Below are positions 51,726 to 59,648 of a stretch of 64,000 bases of DNA, one piece after another. The notes beneath the pieces are model-generated. The model searched no databases. It saw only the letters and a list, made by a program, of their open reading frames with translations, and was not told the DNA's origin. The position numbers and the translations under genes were made by a program. Position 1 is the stretch's first letter, and each line of letters opens with the position of its first letter. The DNA comes from Terriglobales bacterium (lineage in GTDB: Bacteria > Acidobacteriota > Terriglobia > Terriglobales > Acidobacteriaceae): positions 1-64,000 of the forward strand of contig DASPRM010000157.1 of the NCBI GenBank assembly GCA_035624455.1. Direction: 5' to 3'.

Positions 51726-52061
51726 TATGCAATCGGCAATTGTCGTGAACTGCACAAGATGTTATGTCGCGGCCCCTGACTATTCGTCTTCGGGACAAGG
51801 TTTGGGTGGAGCAGGGCTTTCAGCCCTGCATTTATGAAGAGGTAAAGAGCGGCTTTTGCCGCTGAGGGACGCTCTTTTGTACGGCGCAGGGTTCCCTCAG
51901 GGGCTGAAGCCCGGATCTTCTACGGCTCTTCCATGCAGGCGTTAAGCCCTGCTCCACCCAGTTGCTGTCGGGACTTGATCCGCTTTGCTTCAATGCAAGA
52001 TAGGTATGTGTCGCGCTAGCCGACCACACTGATCCGGTTGGTTCCGTCGGAGCACAACAGT
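51726..52061. other. Intergenic region with large inverted-repeat element
   Basis: 336 bp between convergent genes. The inverted repeat 51803-51960 fills about half of it. The remaining 100 bp to the EamA stop show no feature that I can name, and no coding sequence is supported. Confidence 0.5.
51803..51960. repeat. 158-bp inverted-repeat element with nested hairpins
   Basis: The left end TGGGTGGAGCAGGGCTT (51803-51819) is exactly matched in reverse complement by the right end (51944-51960). The next ten bases match partly. Inside are smaller hairpins, for example GCGGC..GCCGC near 51851 and CCCTCAGGGGCTGAAGCCC near 51893. No ORF is inside. It has the look of a miniature mobile or REP-type element; target site duplications were not evident by eye. 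Confidence 0.6.
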
Positions 52062-53039
52062 CTATTCGATCGGCTCTACCACCACCGCCGCATCCTGCTT
52101 CTCTGGCAACTGCACCAGCACCGTAGCCGACAGCACCAGCACGATCCCGACAATCTGGCTGCCCCGCATCGTCTCTCCGAGAGCAAAAAACGCAATCAGG
52201 ATCGAGAACACCGGCTCCAGGCAACTAGTCACGATCGCCCTGGTTGGATCCAGATTCTGCAGCCCGGCAAAATAAAACGAAAACGGCAGTAGAATCGACA
52301 TGACCGCAAACACCGCCAGAAACAGCCACTGCGCTCCCGAATAGTGCGCAGCCATGATTTTCCACGGCGGATTGATCACCATCCAGAAGAGAGCTGTCCA
52401 AACAAATACATACAAGAGCACTTTCCAGCGGTCGTGGTGATCCAGCAGGCTAGGCGCGTACACGTTGTAAAAAGCGAACGAAAACGCTGCCACCTCTGCG
52501 GCAATCAGTCCAAGGGTATCCATTCGAAAACCACCCTCGTGAAACAAGCCGATTACCAAGCTAATCCCCACAATCGCCAGCGCCACCGAAATCACCTTCA
52601 TCAACGTCGCCCGCTGCCGGCCTCGCAGCACCATGTACAGCAAGACCCATACCGGAGCCGTGTACTGCAGCACAATTGCGGTGCTTACATTTGTTTTCTG
52701 AATAGCCAGATAGTAGAAGTAGTTCGATGCCACCATCCCGAAAATCGCCAGTGCCAACGCGCGAGCAAGGTCGACGCCAGAGAATCGCAATCCCGCTCTC
52801 CCCCGACGCCACAGCAGAATAGGCGCCAATACCAGGAGCGAAATGGTGGTCCGGCTTTGCGCCAGGATCAAAGGATCGATCGCTGGAAGCCCTTTGCCCG
52901 AGGTAAGCCGTCCCGTGAAAGCAGCTCTCCCCAGGCTTGCGGAGACTCCCCAGCACAGTGTCGCTGCGGCAATGAACAGATAGCCGCGCACGGGATGTGG
53001 ATTATTTCGATAGGACCTGATCGATTTCGTCGCGGTCAA
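52062..53039 (-). CDS. EamA (DMT superfamily) transporter
   Basis: A 325-residue membrane protein with ten helices in two EamA repeats. The start of each repeat is visible as YLFIAAATLCWGVSASLGRA and AAEVAAFSFAFYNVYAP, and the end of each carries FGMVASNYFYYLAIQKTNVS and PFSFYFAGLQNLDPTRAIV. The likely export or import substrate is a metabolite, not known. The TTG start at 53039 overlaps the end of the selenocysteine glutaredoxin gene by 38 bp; GTG at 52991 would avoid the overlap. Neither has a good ribosome site, so coupling to that gene is plausible. Confidence 0.85.
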   Translation of the reverse strand: MTATKSIRSYRNNPHPVRGYLFIAAATLCWGVSASLGRAAFTGRLTSGKGLPAIDPLILAQSRTTISLLVLAPILLWRRGRAGLRFSGVDLARALALAIFGMVASNYFYYLAIQKTNVSTAIVLQYTAPVWVLLYMVLRGRQRATLMKVISVALAIVGISLVIGLFHEGGFRMDTLGLIAAEVAAFSFAFYNVYAPSLLDHHDRWKVLLYVFVWTALFWMVINPPWKIMAAHYSGAQWLFLAVFAVMSILLPFSFYFAGLQNLDPTRAIVTSCLEPVFSILIAFFALGETMRGSQIVGIVLVLSATVLVQLPEKQDAAVVVEPIE

Positions 53040-53241
53040 ATCCGATCAATACCTCATCCCCAACCACCAGGGTGGGCGTAGAGCGGCTGTTGTATTTGTA
53101 GACCAAATCTTCGACTGCTGCGGGATCGGCGGAAACATCGCGGTCTTCGTATTCGATACCTCTCTCCGAGAGGTAGGCCTTGATCGTGTGGCAGGGCGGT
53201 CAGCCCGGCTGAGTGAATACAACGACCTTCCTCGGCTTCAT
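53002..53241 (-). CDS. Selenocysteine-containing glutaredoxin (in-frame UGA at the redox site)
   Basis: Reading the minus strand from ATG 53241 to TAA 53002 gives 79 codons with one internal TGA at 53202-53200. The frame encodes MKPRKVVVFTQPG, then TGA, then PPCHTIKAYLSERGIEYEDR, and ends with the glutaredoxin features SRSTPTLVVGDE (cis-proline P56) and LIGFDRDEID. The TGA falls exactly at the first cysteine of the CPPC active site, giving U14-P-P-C17. On both sides the frame is intact and family-like over the whole length. A SECIS-type hairpin follows (separate entry). The product should be a NrdH/Grx-like thiol-disulfide oxidoreductase of 79 residues. It lies 41 bp after osmC and overlaps the EamA gene. 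A sequencing error TGC to TGA is the main alternative. Confidence 0.85.
53157..53175 (-). promoter_or_regulatory. Bacterial SECIS-like hairpin of the selenoprotein gene
   Basis: On the minus strand TACCTCTC, loop GGA, GAGAGGTA form a perfect 8-bp stem. The loop begins 32 nt after the UGA. Bacterial SECIS elements are known to be short hairpins just downstream of the UGA, with a small apical loop that has a G in one of the first two positions, at about 16-37 nt. This hairpin meets all of these points and lies inside the coding sequence, as required in bacteria for SelB binding. Confidence 0.75.
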
Positions 53242-53282
53242 AGCATGCACAATGCCAGCAATCCTACACTAAACAACAATAT

Positions 53283-53687
53283 TCAATCTCCCAACAGCTC
53301 CACCTGCGTCGTGATCTTCGCAGTCCTCTCCAGCATGGCTGAGACAGAACAGTATTTCTCTTTCGAGAGTCGCACCGCATCCTCCACTGCCTTTCGCGAT
53401 ACTGGACCAGTTACCCGATACAGCAAGCGTATGTCCGTGTACACCATGGGTGGATCTTTGGCCCTCTCCCCTTCGGCACTTACTTGCACCCGCGTGAACG
53501 CTTCGCGCTTCTTCCGCAGAATGTTTACTACGTCGTAGGCCGTGCAGGCGCATAACCCGATGAGCACCAGGTCCACGGGACTATTAGCAGTCTTCTCGCT
53601 GCCCGCGTCCACCACAATTGCATGACCGCTGCTCGCCTCGGCGATAAATCGGTCGTTATCTGTCCAACTGGCAGACGCCTTGACCAT
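53283..53687 (-). CDS. OsmC-family peroxiredoxin-like protein
   Basis: A 134-residue OsmC/Ohr-fold protein. The resolving/peroxidatic cysteines are C48 in GLCACTAYDVVN (C46 next to it) and C113 in KEKYCSVSAML, the usual two positions. These proteins reduce organic hydroperoxides using thiols. The gene is 41 bp upstream of the selenocysteine glutaredoxin on the same strand, so a shared redox role is likely but not shown. It ends in LLGD. No regulator of the OhrR type is nearby. Confidence 0.9.
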   Translation of the reverse strand: MVKASASWTDNDRFIAEASSGHAIVVDAGSEKTANSPVDLVLIGLCACTAYDVVNILRKKREAFTRVQVSAEGERAKDPPMVYTDIRLLYRVTGPVSRKAVEDAVRLSKEKYCSVSAMLERTAKITTQVELLGD

Positions 53688-53764
53688 TCAATCCCCTCTC
53701 GTACATCAATTCACATTTCTGACCTTGCGCTGGTCCTCGGTTTTGGGGTTGTCCATTCTTCACT

Positions 53765-55192
53765 TCAACGCCGATTGTCCGTTTGTGGCTCCGGATGAAT
53801 CAGCACCCGAAACAATCCAGGCGCTTCCTGTTTGAAGCGTGTCTCCATGGCCGTCATCACTTCGTGAACGCGCGACAAGGGAAGGTCGTCCTCCATGGTG
53901 CAATGGCACGAAACGTAGAGCTTCCCGCCTACTCGCTTGAACTGCATTTCGTGAACGTCCTTGACCTCCTGAAATTGAGGAGCGATCTCCTTGAGCTTGC
54001 GTTCCAGGGCTGCATTCTGCACCAGTTCATCCCCGGTCTCGATAGTTGCAGGCTCACTCTCAATGTGCGTCAAAATGGTCGAGATCTCCCCAATCTGCTC
54101 GCGTATCTCCTCCTCGAGTTGCGTTACCCGGTCATGCGCCTGTTTCAGCGGAAGAGTCTCCTGCATCTCCAGATGCTGCTCTACGTGCAGTCTGCCATGC
54201 AAGTCCTGAATGCTGATGTCGTGCACTCCCAGGTTATGCCGCGCAGCCACGGCACGGATGCGATCAAAGATGTTTTCGCCGCGTACCGCCCGCGGCAACG
54301 AGTGCACCACTACGTCGGCATCCGGAAGAATGCGGCGCGCTGCTGCCGTCACCTCTCCCACCACCTCCTCCGATTTTTGAAACGTGACATTGCGGCTCAA
54401 GGCCACCGACAAATCCGCAAAGTAGCGGTTGCCTGACCGCCGAATTCGAGCCCGGTCCACCTCCAGCACCCCCGGAACGCCGGAAACCGCCTCGATTACC
54501 TTGCCTCGCGCACCTTTGGGAGCAGCGTCCAGCAGAGCATCAGTGGTCTGCCGTGCCAGGCGCCAACTCACCGAGATCACCACTCCCGCCACAAACAAGG
54601 CTGCGATCGGATCGGCTCTTTCCAGCCACGCGAGTTGGAAACGCTCACCCACCCAAACCAGTGCCAGTCCCAGAATCACCACTGCGCTTGACCAGATGTC
54701 GGTTCGGAAATGTAGCGCATCCGCCTGCAGCGCCTGGCTGTCATACTTATCCGCAATTCGTTGTAGAGCCCGTGATCGCCACCAGTCCACCACCATGGAG
54801 AGTGCCATGACCGCGAACGCCGCCAGCGAAGGTTCGATCTCCACCATGTGAAAGAACAGGCGCTTGATGGCTTCCCAGATGATCCAGGCACAGGTGAGCA
54901 GCAGCAGCCCGGTTTCCAGAAAGGCGGAGAAGCTCTCGATCTTGCCATGGCCGTACTGATGCTCCGCATCCGCCGGCTTGTCCGACACTCGGACCGACAT
55001 CAGCGTGATCACTGCGGCCACCAAATCGAGTCCAGAATGTAGAGCTTCTGAGAGTATGCCCAAGCTGCCCGTGCTTAAACCAACCACAATCTTCAGCACT
55101 GTGACCGCAATCGCCGCCCACACTGAGTTCTGCGCCACGGAGCGTTTCTCCGTGTGCATCGCGCTGCTCGTGAGCGTGGTCGTGTCGGACAT
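53765..55192 (-). CDS. Cation diffusion facilitator (CDF) transporter with extended C-terminus
   Basis: A 475-residue metal transporter. ATG at 55192 was chosen; the frame is open 15 codons further. The six-helix CDF domain has GLSTGSLGILSEALHSGLDL with the metal-site histidine and aspartate, HQYGHGKIESFSAFLE, and ADALHFRTDIWSSAVVILG. Normal CDF proteins have about 300 residues; here the cytoplasmic part is about 270 residues and seems to hold two or three metal-binding/dimerisation domains (VPGVLEVDRARIRRSGNRYF; HNLGVHDISIQDLHGRLHV; FQEVKDVHEMQFKRVGGKLY). Substrates could be zinc, iron or manganese. Confidence 0.88.
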   Translation of the reverse strand: MSDTTTLTSSAMHTEKRSVAQNSVWAAIAVTVLKIVVGLSTGSLGILSEALHSGLDLVAAVITLMSVRVSDKPADAEHQYGHGKIESFSAFLETGLLLLTCAWIIWEAIKRLFFHMVEIEPSLAAFAVMALSMVVDWWRSRALQRIADKYDSQALQADALHFRTDIWSSAVVILGLALVWVGERFQLAWLERADPIAALFVAGVVISVSWRLARQTTDALLDAAPKGARGKVIEAVSGVPGVLEVDRARIRRSGNRYFADLSVALSRNVTFQKSEEVVGEVTAAARRILPDADVVVHSLPRAVRGENIFDRIRAVAARHNLGVHDISIQDLHGRLHVEQHLEMQETLPLKQAHDRVTQLEEEIREQIGEISTILTHIESEPATIETGDELVQNAALERKLKEIAPQFQEVKDVHEMQFKRVGGKLYVSCHCTMEDDLPLSRVHEVMTAMETRFKQEAPGLFRVLIHPEPQTDNRR

Positions 55193-55338
55193 AGCTCTTC
55201 TGATTATCCCTGTTCGCCACTGAAGCAGCCAAGCCAAACCCGCCAGAAACCCGGCCTGGCGCTTCCGAAATCGAGGCGCAGATGTGCTACGATGGCCTCT
55301 CCACCCTAGTTGTGTTTCACGATCGGAGACAATTGAGA

Positions 55339-56448
55339 ATGCGATTTTTGGGTCTACTACTCCTCCTCACTTCGACCCTTGCCGTCTGCCAGCAGGGGGC
55401 CAAACCCGCTCCCAAAGCAAGCGGGAGCCAGACCACGCCGCCGGCAGCGTCCTCCTCGCCCAACTTCGGCCCGGCGGGCTCCAACAAAGACTCGGCCGCC
55501 CCTGCTTTTGAGGTTCCTCCCAATGCCGCAGTCATCACAGTAACTGGGATTTGCGATCTGAAATCGGCTGGCACCGCATCTTCTGACTGCAAGACTACCG
55601 TTACCCGCGCTGAGTTCGAACGCCTTGCTGACGCCCTTAAGCCCAATCTTCCTCCCGCAGCCAAACAAAAACTCGGCGAAGATTACACCCGGGCGCTGGT
55701 CTTTTCGGCTGAAGCTAAGAAGCGAGGGCTCGATCAGGGTACCCGCCTCGAGGAAGTCATGCGCTTCATCCGCATGCAGGTGGTAGCTCAAGAGCTGCTG
55801 AAGGAGCTTCAGGAGCAGGCCAAACCCACCCCTGAACAGGTCGCTCAGTACTACAAGGATCACGAGTCTCAATACCAGGAAGTCACGCTGAAGCGCATCT
55901 TCCTTCCCAAGAACCGCTCCGATGCCAAACCCGACGACAAACCGGATGAGGCTGCATTTTCCGCCAACGCCGAGAAGATTCGCGCCCGCGCTGCCGCGGG
56001 CGAAGATTTTGACAAGCTCCAGAAAGAGGTCTTCGAGGCCGCCGGCTTCAAGACTCCTCCGCCTACCACCATTCCCGCATGGCGACGTCAGTCCGTACCC
56101 GCCAGCCAGGCTGCCGTGTTCGACCTCAAGCCCGGCGAAGTTTCCCAGGTGCTTCCAGAGACTATTGGAGCTTATATCTATCGTCTCGAATCCAAGCGCA
56201 CCCTTCCCCTGGACCAGGTGAAGCCGGAGATCGAGGCCAACCTGTCACAGGAGAAGTTCACTGCCGAAATGCAGTCCCTTACTTCCGGCGTGAAGACCGA
56301 GCTAAACGAGGCCTATTTCCACATTCCGCAACAGCATCCACCAGCGGAAGGCTCGGTGTCTCAGCCGAGTGCTTCAAAAGCCGCCTCCACTGGGCCAACC
56401 GCAGCCAAACCCGCTGCTCCCAAGGAGCCTGCAACACAATCCAAGTGA
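55339..56448 (+). CDS. Secreted parvulin-type peptidyl-prolyl isomerase (SurA/PrsA-like)
   Basis: A 369-residue exported chaperone. ATG at 55339 gives a signal peptide (MRFLGLLLLLTSTLAVC). A Pro/Ala/Ser-rich linker follows, then a SurA-type helical domain (LADALKPNLPPAAKQKLGED) and a PPIC region (VTLKRIFLPKNRSDAKPDD to TIGAYIYRLESKRTLPLDQV). The end is again low-complexity. It should help outer-membrane proteins fold in the periplasm. The catalytic parvulin loop seems reduced, so it may be mainly a chaperone. The stop overlaps the epimerase start by 4 bp. Confidence 0.85.
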   Translation: MRFLGLLLLLTSTLAVCQQGAKPAPKASGSQTTPPAASSSPNFGPAGSNKDSAAPAFEVPPNAAVITVTGICDLKSAGTASSDCKTTVTRAEFERLADALKPNLPPAAKQKLGEDYTRALVFSAEAKKRGLDQGTRLEEVMRFIRMQVVAQELLKELQEQAKPTPEQVAQYYKDHESQYQEVTLKRIFLPKNRSDAKPDDKPDEAAFSANAEKIRARAAAGEDFDKLQKEVFEAAGFKTPPPTTIPAWRRQSVPASQAAVFDLKPGEVSQVLPETIGAYIYRLESKRTLPLDQVKPEIEANLSQEKFTAEMQSLTSGVKTELNEAYFHIPQQHPPAEGSVSQPSASKAASTGPTAAKPAAPKEPATQSK

Positions 56449-57566
56449 CCAGCGCCACCAAACCCACCGTCATTGTGACCGGGGTCTCAGGCAATCTTGG
56501 ACTCCGGTTACTCCGGCAGTTGTCCGGGTTTGACGTGATTGGTGTGGATATGTACCCGCCCCGTAGCGATTCTCTCGCCCGCTTTGAAGCCATGGATCTC
56601 GGGCTCGAATCGTCCTGTCAGCAGATGGTGCGGCTGCTGCGCGATTCCGGCGCCCGCTCCGTCGTTCATCTGGCGTTCGTGCTTGATCCCCTGCGCACCG
56701 GGGTGCTCGATTTGAATCGCATGTGGCAGATCAACGTCGCTGGCACTGCACGTGTGATGGAGGCGATAACAGAAGTCAACCGCAGCGGAGGCCAAGTCGA
56801 GACATTCATCTTTATCGGCAGTGTTTCTGCCTACGGCCCTCAGACCCCTGGGCCAGTGCGCGAGACCCATCCCCTGGCCGCTCACACGCTGCCCTACGCG
56901 ATCCACAAGAAGGAAGCGGATGATGTGGTTCGCCACCGGGCAGGAAATCTTGCCCGCTGCACCACCTACCTGCTTCGACCCCACATTTTCACCGGCGCCT
57001 CCATGCAGAACTATATGGTCGGGGCCTTGCGCGGCACTCCCACTGGCAATGCTCCCCGAGCCGAGAAAATGCGAGAACGTGGAGAGCGTCTGCCCATGCT
57101 TCTCCCCCGCGGCGAAGAATACCTTCACAACAAACTTCAGTTTGTTCACGTGGATGACGTCGCCCGGCTGCTGACATATATCCTGCGCCAGCCCGGCAAG
57201 GGAAACGAATTACTGATCTTCAATGTCGCCGGCCGCGGCTATCCCTTGACGATCCAGGATTGCGCCCGCATCTCTGGGCAGAAAATCGTGCAACTGCCGG
57301 GCAAATGGTTGTGCCGAGCCGCTCTCAGGCACTACTGGAACCGTGGTATCTCCGGGGTTCCGCCTGAAGCCTTCCCCTACATGATCGGCTCCTACACGAT
57401 GGATACCACCCGCCTGCAGAAATTCCTGGGCGATGACTATTCGCGGGTGATTCAGTACACGGTCGAAGATGCCCTTCTCGACAGCTTCCGCACCGAGGAG
57501 GAATCCCGGCTCTTCGCTCGCAACCTGGAAGCCAAAACCAAAGAGGCAGCCCGCTCCCGCGCTTGA
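56445..57566 (+). CDS. NAD-dependent epimerase/dehydratase family protein
   Basis: A 373-residue extended SDR. The GTG start at 56445 overlaps the PPIase stop (GTGA). The frame is open back to 56079, but that part is the shadow of the PPIase gene. The nucleotide motif is VTGVSGNLGLRLL, the catalytic tyrosine-lysine is in LPYAIHKKEADDV, and the serine in FIGSVSAYGP. The substrate-binding part is not specific, so it may act on a nucleotide sugar or another ketone. A hairpin with a T-run follows, suggesting that the transcript ends here. Confidence 0.85.
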   Translation: MTSATKPTVIVTGVSGNLGLRLLRQLSGFDVIGVDMYPPRSDSLARFEAMDLGLESSCQQMVRLLRDSGARSVVHLAFVLDPLRTGVLDLNRMWQINVAGTARVMEAITEVNRSGGQVETFIFIGSVSAYGPQTPGPVRETHPLAAHTLPYAIHKKEADDVVRHRAGNLARCTTYLLRPHIFTGASMQNYMVGALRGTPTGNAPRAEKMRERGERLPMLLPRGEEYLHNKLQFVHVDDVARLLTYILRQPGKGNELLIFNVAGRGYPLTIQDCARISGQKIVQLPGKWLCRAALRHYWNRGISGVPPEAFPYMIGSYTMDTTRLQKFLGDDYSRVIQYTVEDALLDSFRTEEESRLFARNLEAKTKEAARSRA

Positions 57567-57624
57567 AGATTCGCTAGCCCATGATTGCTGCACATCCGTT
57601 CCGGAAATAGTTAATTGAGGAGCC

Positions 57625-57664
57625 GTGCTGAGCCCCGCCCGCGGGCGAAGCACCTATGTTTTTT
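57625..57664 (+). terminator. Rho-independent terminator after the epimerase gene
   Basis: GTGCT and AGCAC enclose the palindrome CGCCCGCGGGCG (57636-57647), followed closely by TTTTTT at 57659-57664. It is about 60 bp after the plus-strand stop and before the convergent ubiE stop, so it may serve both directions weakly. Confidence 0.45.
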
Positions 57665-57694
57665 GGGGCCACAGGGAATTCTTATTTCACGTCC

Positions 57695-58489
57695 TCACAC
57701 GTCACCGGATACTTTCCCCTTCTTCCCCCGATACAGCCCCGCAATCCCGAATGTGTACGGTGTCCACGAGACATAGTGGAATCCGATGTCTCGCATCCGT
57801 CCCAGAATCTCCTCGGGCGCCGGAAAACGTGCCACCGAAGCCGGAAGGTACGCGTACGGCCCCTTCACGCCCGAAATCATCGTGCCTAACTTGGGCAACA
57901 CGTGCCGGAAATACCCACGGTACAAACTACCCATCAGCCCTTTCGGTTCGCCAAAATCCAGAATCCCCACTTCCCCGGAATGGCGCAACACTCGATAAAT
58001 TTCCGACAGGCCCGCGTCGTAATCGGCCAGATTGCGAAATCCGAAAGCCGCTGTGACCAGATCTACCGAATCCGAAGCCAGAGGGAGCCGTAACGCATCT
58101 CCTTCCACCCACCGAATCCCCGTCCCCTGGCCCTTTGTCTTGGCTCGCTGCAGCATGGCATGGGAAAAGTCCGCACCCAAAACAAGGGGCAACCCTCCCT
58201 TGTTCTTCGCCTCCCTCAGTAGAGCGAAGCTCATATCGCCGGTACCGCAACATAGGTCCAGCAGCCGTGCTCCCGGACGGATCAGCACCGCTCCAAAATT
58301 GCGGGCCGTCCGCCGCCACCATGTGCGGTCGACGTTGAACGAGAGGATATGATTCAGCAGGTCGTAGCGCGGCGCAATCGAAGTGAACATCTCGCGCACC
58401 GCCCGCGCCGCAGCTTCACGATCCTTCGCTCCTTCGGGAGTAGCCCCAACCACTGTGGCTCTCTTCTGATTTTCAGTGGAAGTCGACAC
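57695..58489 (-). CDS. ubiE: UbiE/MenG-type quinone methyltransferase
   Basis: A 264-residue class I SAM methyltransferase. The SAM motif is LLDLCCGTGDMSFALL and UbiE-specific stretches are FTSIAPRYDLLNHILSFNVD, TAAFGFRNLADYDAGLSEIY and ILDFGEPKGLMGSLYRGYF. It methylates demethylmenaquinone and/or a ubiquinone precursor; Acidobacteriota usually use menaquinone, which favours MenG activity. It starts directly after the aroB stop and could be co-transcribed with it. Confidence 0.92.
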   Translation of the reverse strand: MSTSTENQKRATVVGATPEGAKDREAAARAVREMFTSIAPRYDLLNHILSFNVDRTWWRRTARNFGAVLIRPGARLLDLCCGTGDMSFALLREAKNKGGLPLVLGADFSHAMLQRAKTKGQGTGIRWVEGDALRLPLASDSVDLVTAAFGFRNLADYDAGLSEIYRVLRHSGEVGILDFGEPKGLMGSLYRGYFRHVLPKLGTMISGVKGPYAYLPASVARFPAPEEILGRMRDIGFHYVSWTPYTFGIAGLYRGKKGKVSGDV

Positions 58490-59590
58490 TCAAACTGCCT
58501 TCGTGAGCGCCTGCGACTGCTCGATCGCCCGCATCACCACGCGCTCCGGCACATCGCACGCGATATCGACGCTTCCGATTCCAGTGGGTAGGACAAAATG
58601 CACGACTCCATTGAGCGTTTTCTTATCGTGCGCGAGGCGACGGTAGATGTTCCGTGCTGGGACTTCGAACTTCGGCCACATGGCGTAGCCTTGCACACCG
58701 GATATGATCCGGCGTGCCGCCTCTTTGTCCAGCCTGCCTCGCTCTTCGGCGATCATCGTGGCTGCCACCATTCCCCACGCCACCGCCTCGCCGTGAAGCA
58801 CTTTTCGATATCCGGTTTCGGCCTCGAGCGCATGTCCCAGCGTGTGCCCGAAATTCAGAATCCGCCGCAATCCAGACTCGCGCTCATCCGCCGCCACCAC
58901 GTCAGCTTTCACCTTCACGCTCGCGCTGATTACTCGCTCCAGGCTGGCTGCGTCGCGCCTCAGAATGAGTTCGCGATTCTGCTCCATGAATTCAAAAATC
59001 GCGGGATCGCGGATCACCCCGCACTTCAGCACCTCGAACAATCCCGCGCGAAACTCGCGCTCCGGCAGCGTCGAAAGTAGCTGCGGGTCGATCACCACCA
59101 GTCGCGGGTGGTGAAACGTTCCCAATAGGTTCTTGCCTTGGCGCAGGTCAACCCCGGTTTTTCCCCCGACGGCAGCGTCCACTTGGGCTAGCAGCGTGCT
59201 TGGCACCTGAACAAAATCCAAACCACGCATGTAGAGCGAGGCCAGCAATCCCGCTACATCGCCGACCACTCCGCCGCCAAACGCCACTAAGATGGACTTG
59301 CGATCCGCACTCGCCTTTAACAATTTCTCCGCCACGCCCTCGACGGTTTTCAACGTCTTGAAACGCTCGCCATCGGGCATCTCAATAAAGCTGGGCACAA
59401 ACTTCCCTTTTTTCAGCGCGCTCGCAAGTTGCTTCCCCCAGCGCCTGCGCACCGCCGCCACAGTTACCACCATCACAGACTGACGTTCGGGAAAAATCTC
59501 TCGCAGAAGTGTTCCGCTGCGGCGAAGCAAACCGCTCTCAATCAGCGCCGGATATGCACGGGATGGTATGTTGATGTCGACGCGGATCAC
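58490..59590 (-). CDS. aroB: 3-dehydroquinate synthase
   Basis: A 366-residue NAD- and zinc-dependent enzyme of the shikimate pathway. Motifs: VAFGGGVVGDVAGLLASLYMR, VPSTLLAQVDAAVGGKTGVD, GLFEVLKCGVI, and the zinc histidines in ILNFGHTLGHALE and LHGEAVAWGM. GTG at 59590 (VIRVDINIPSRAYP) is chosen; the frame is open 43 codons further, but that part runs into the divergent nadB start. The nadB start is only 58 bp away, so the two genes share a short divergent promoter region. Confidence 0.95.
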   Translation of the reverse strand: MIRVDINIPSRAYPALIESGLLRRSGTLLREIFPERQSVMVVTVAAVRRRWGKQLASALKKGKFVPSFIEMPDGERFKTLKTVEGVAEKLLKASADRKSILVAFGGGVVGDVAGLLASLYMRGLDFVQVPSTLLAQVDAAVGGKTGVDLRQGKNLLGTFHHPRLVVIDPQLLSTLPEREFRAGLFEVLKCGVIRDPAIFEFMEQNRELILRRDAASLERVISASVKVKADVVAADERESGLRRILNFGHTLGHALEAETGYRKVLHGEAVAWGMVAATMIAEERGRLDKEAARRIISGVQGYAMWPKFEVPARNIYRRLAHDKKTLNGVVHFVLPTGIGSVDIACDVPERVVMRAIEQSQALTKAV

Positions 59591-59648
59591 GCGTCCATCA
59601 TACCGTAGGAGGCGGCGCGCCCAGCTGGGTGCTAAGATTCCCGCCCGA

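Noticed and set aside
53002-53241. The TGA as a true stop, making the glutaredoxin a pseudogene or a 13-residue peptide
   Set aside because: The frame remains perfectly family-like on both sides, there is no other damage, the TGA sits exactly at a redox cysteine, and a SECIS-type hairpin follows. Decay would not choose this one codon.
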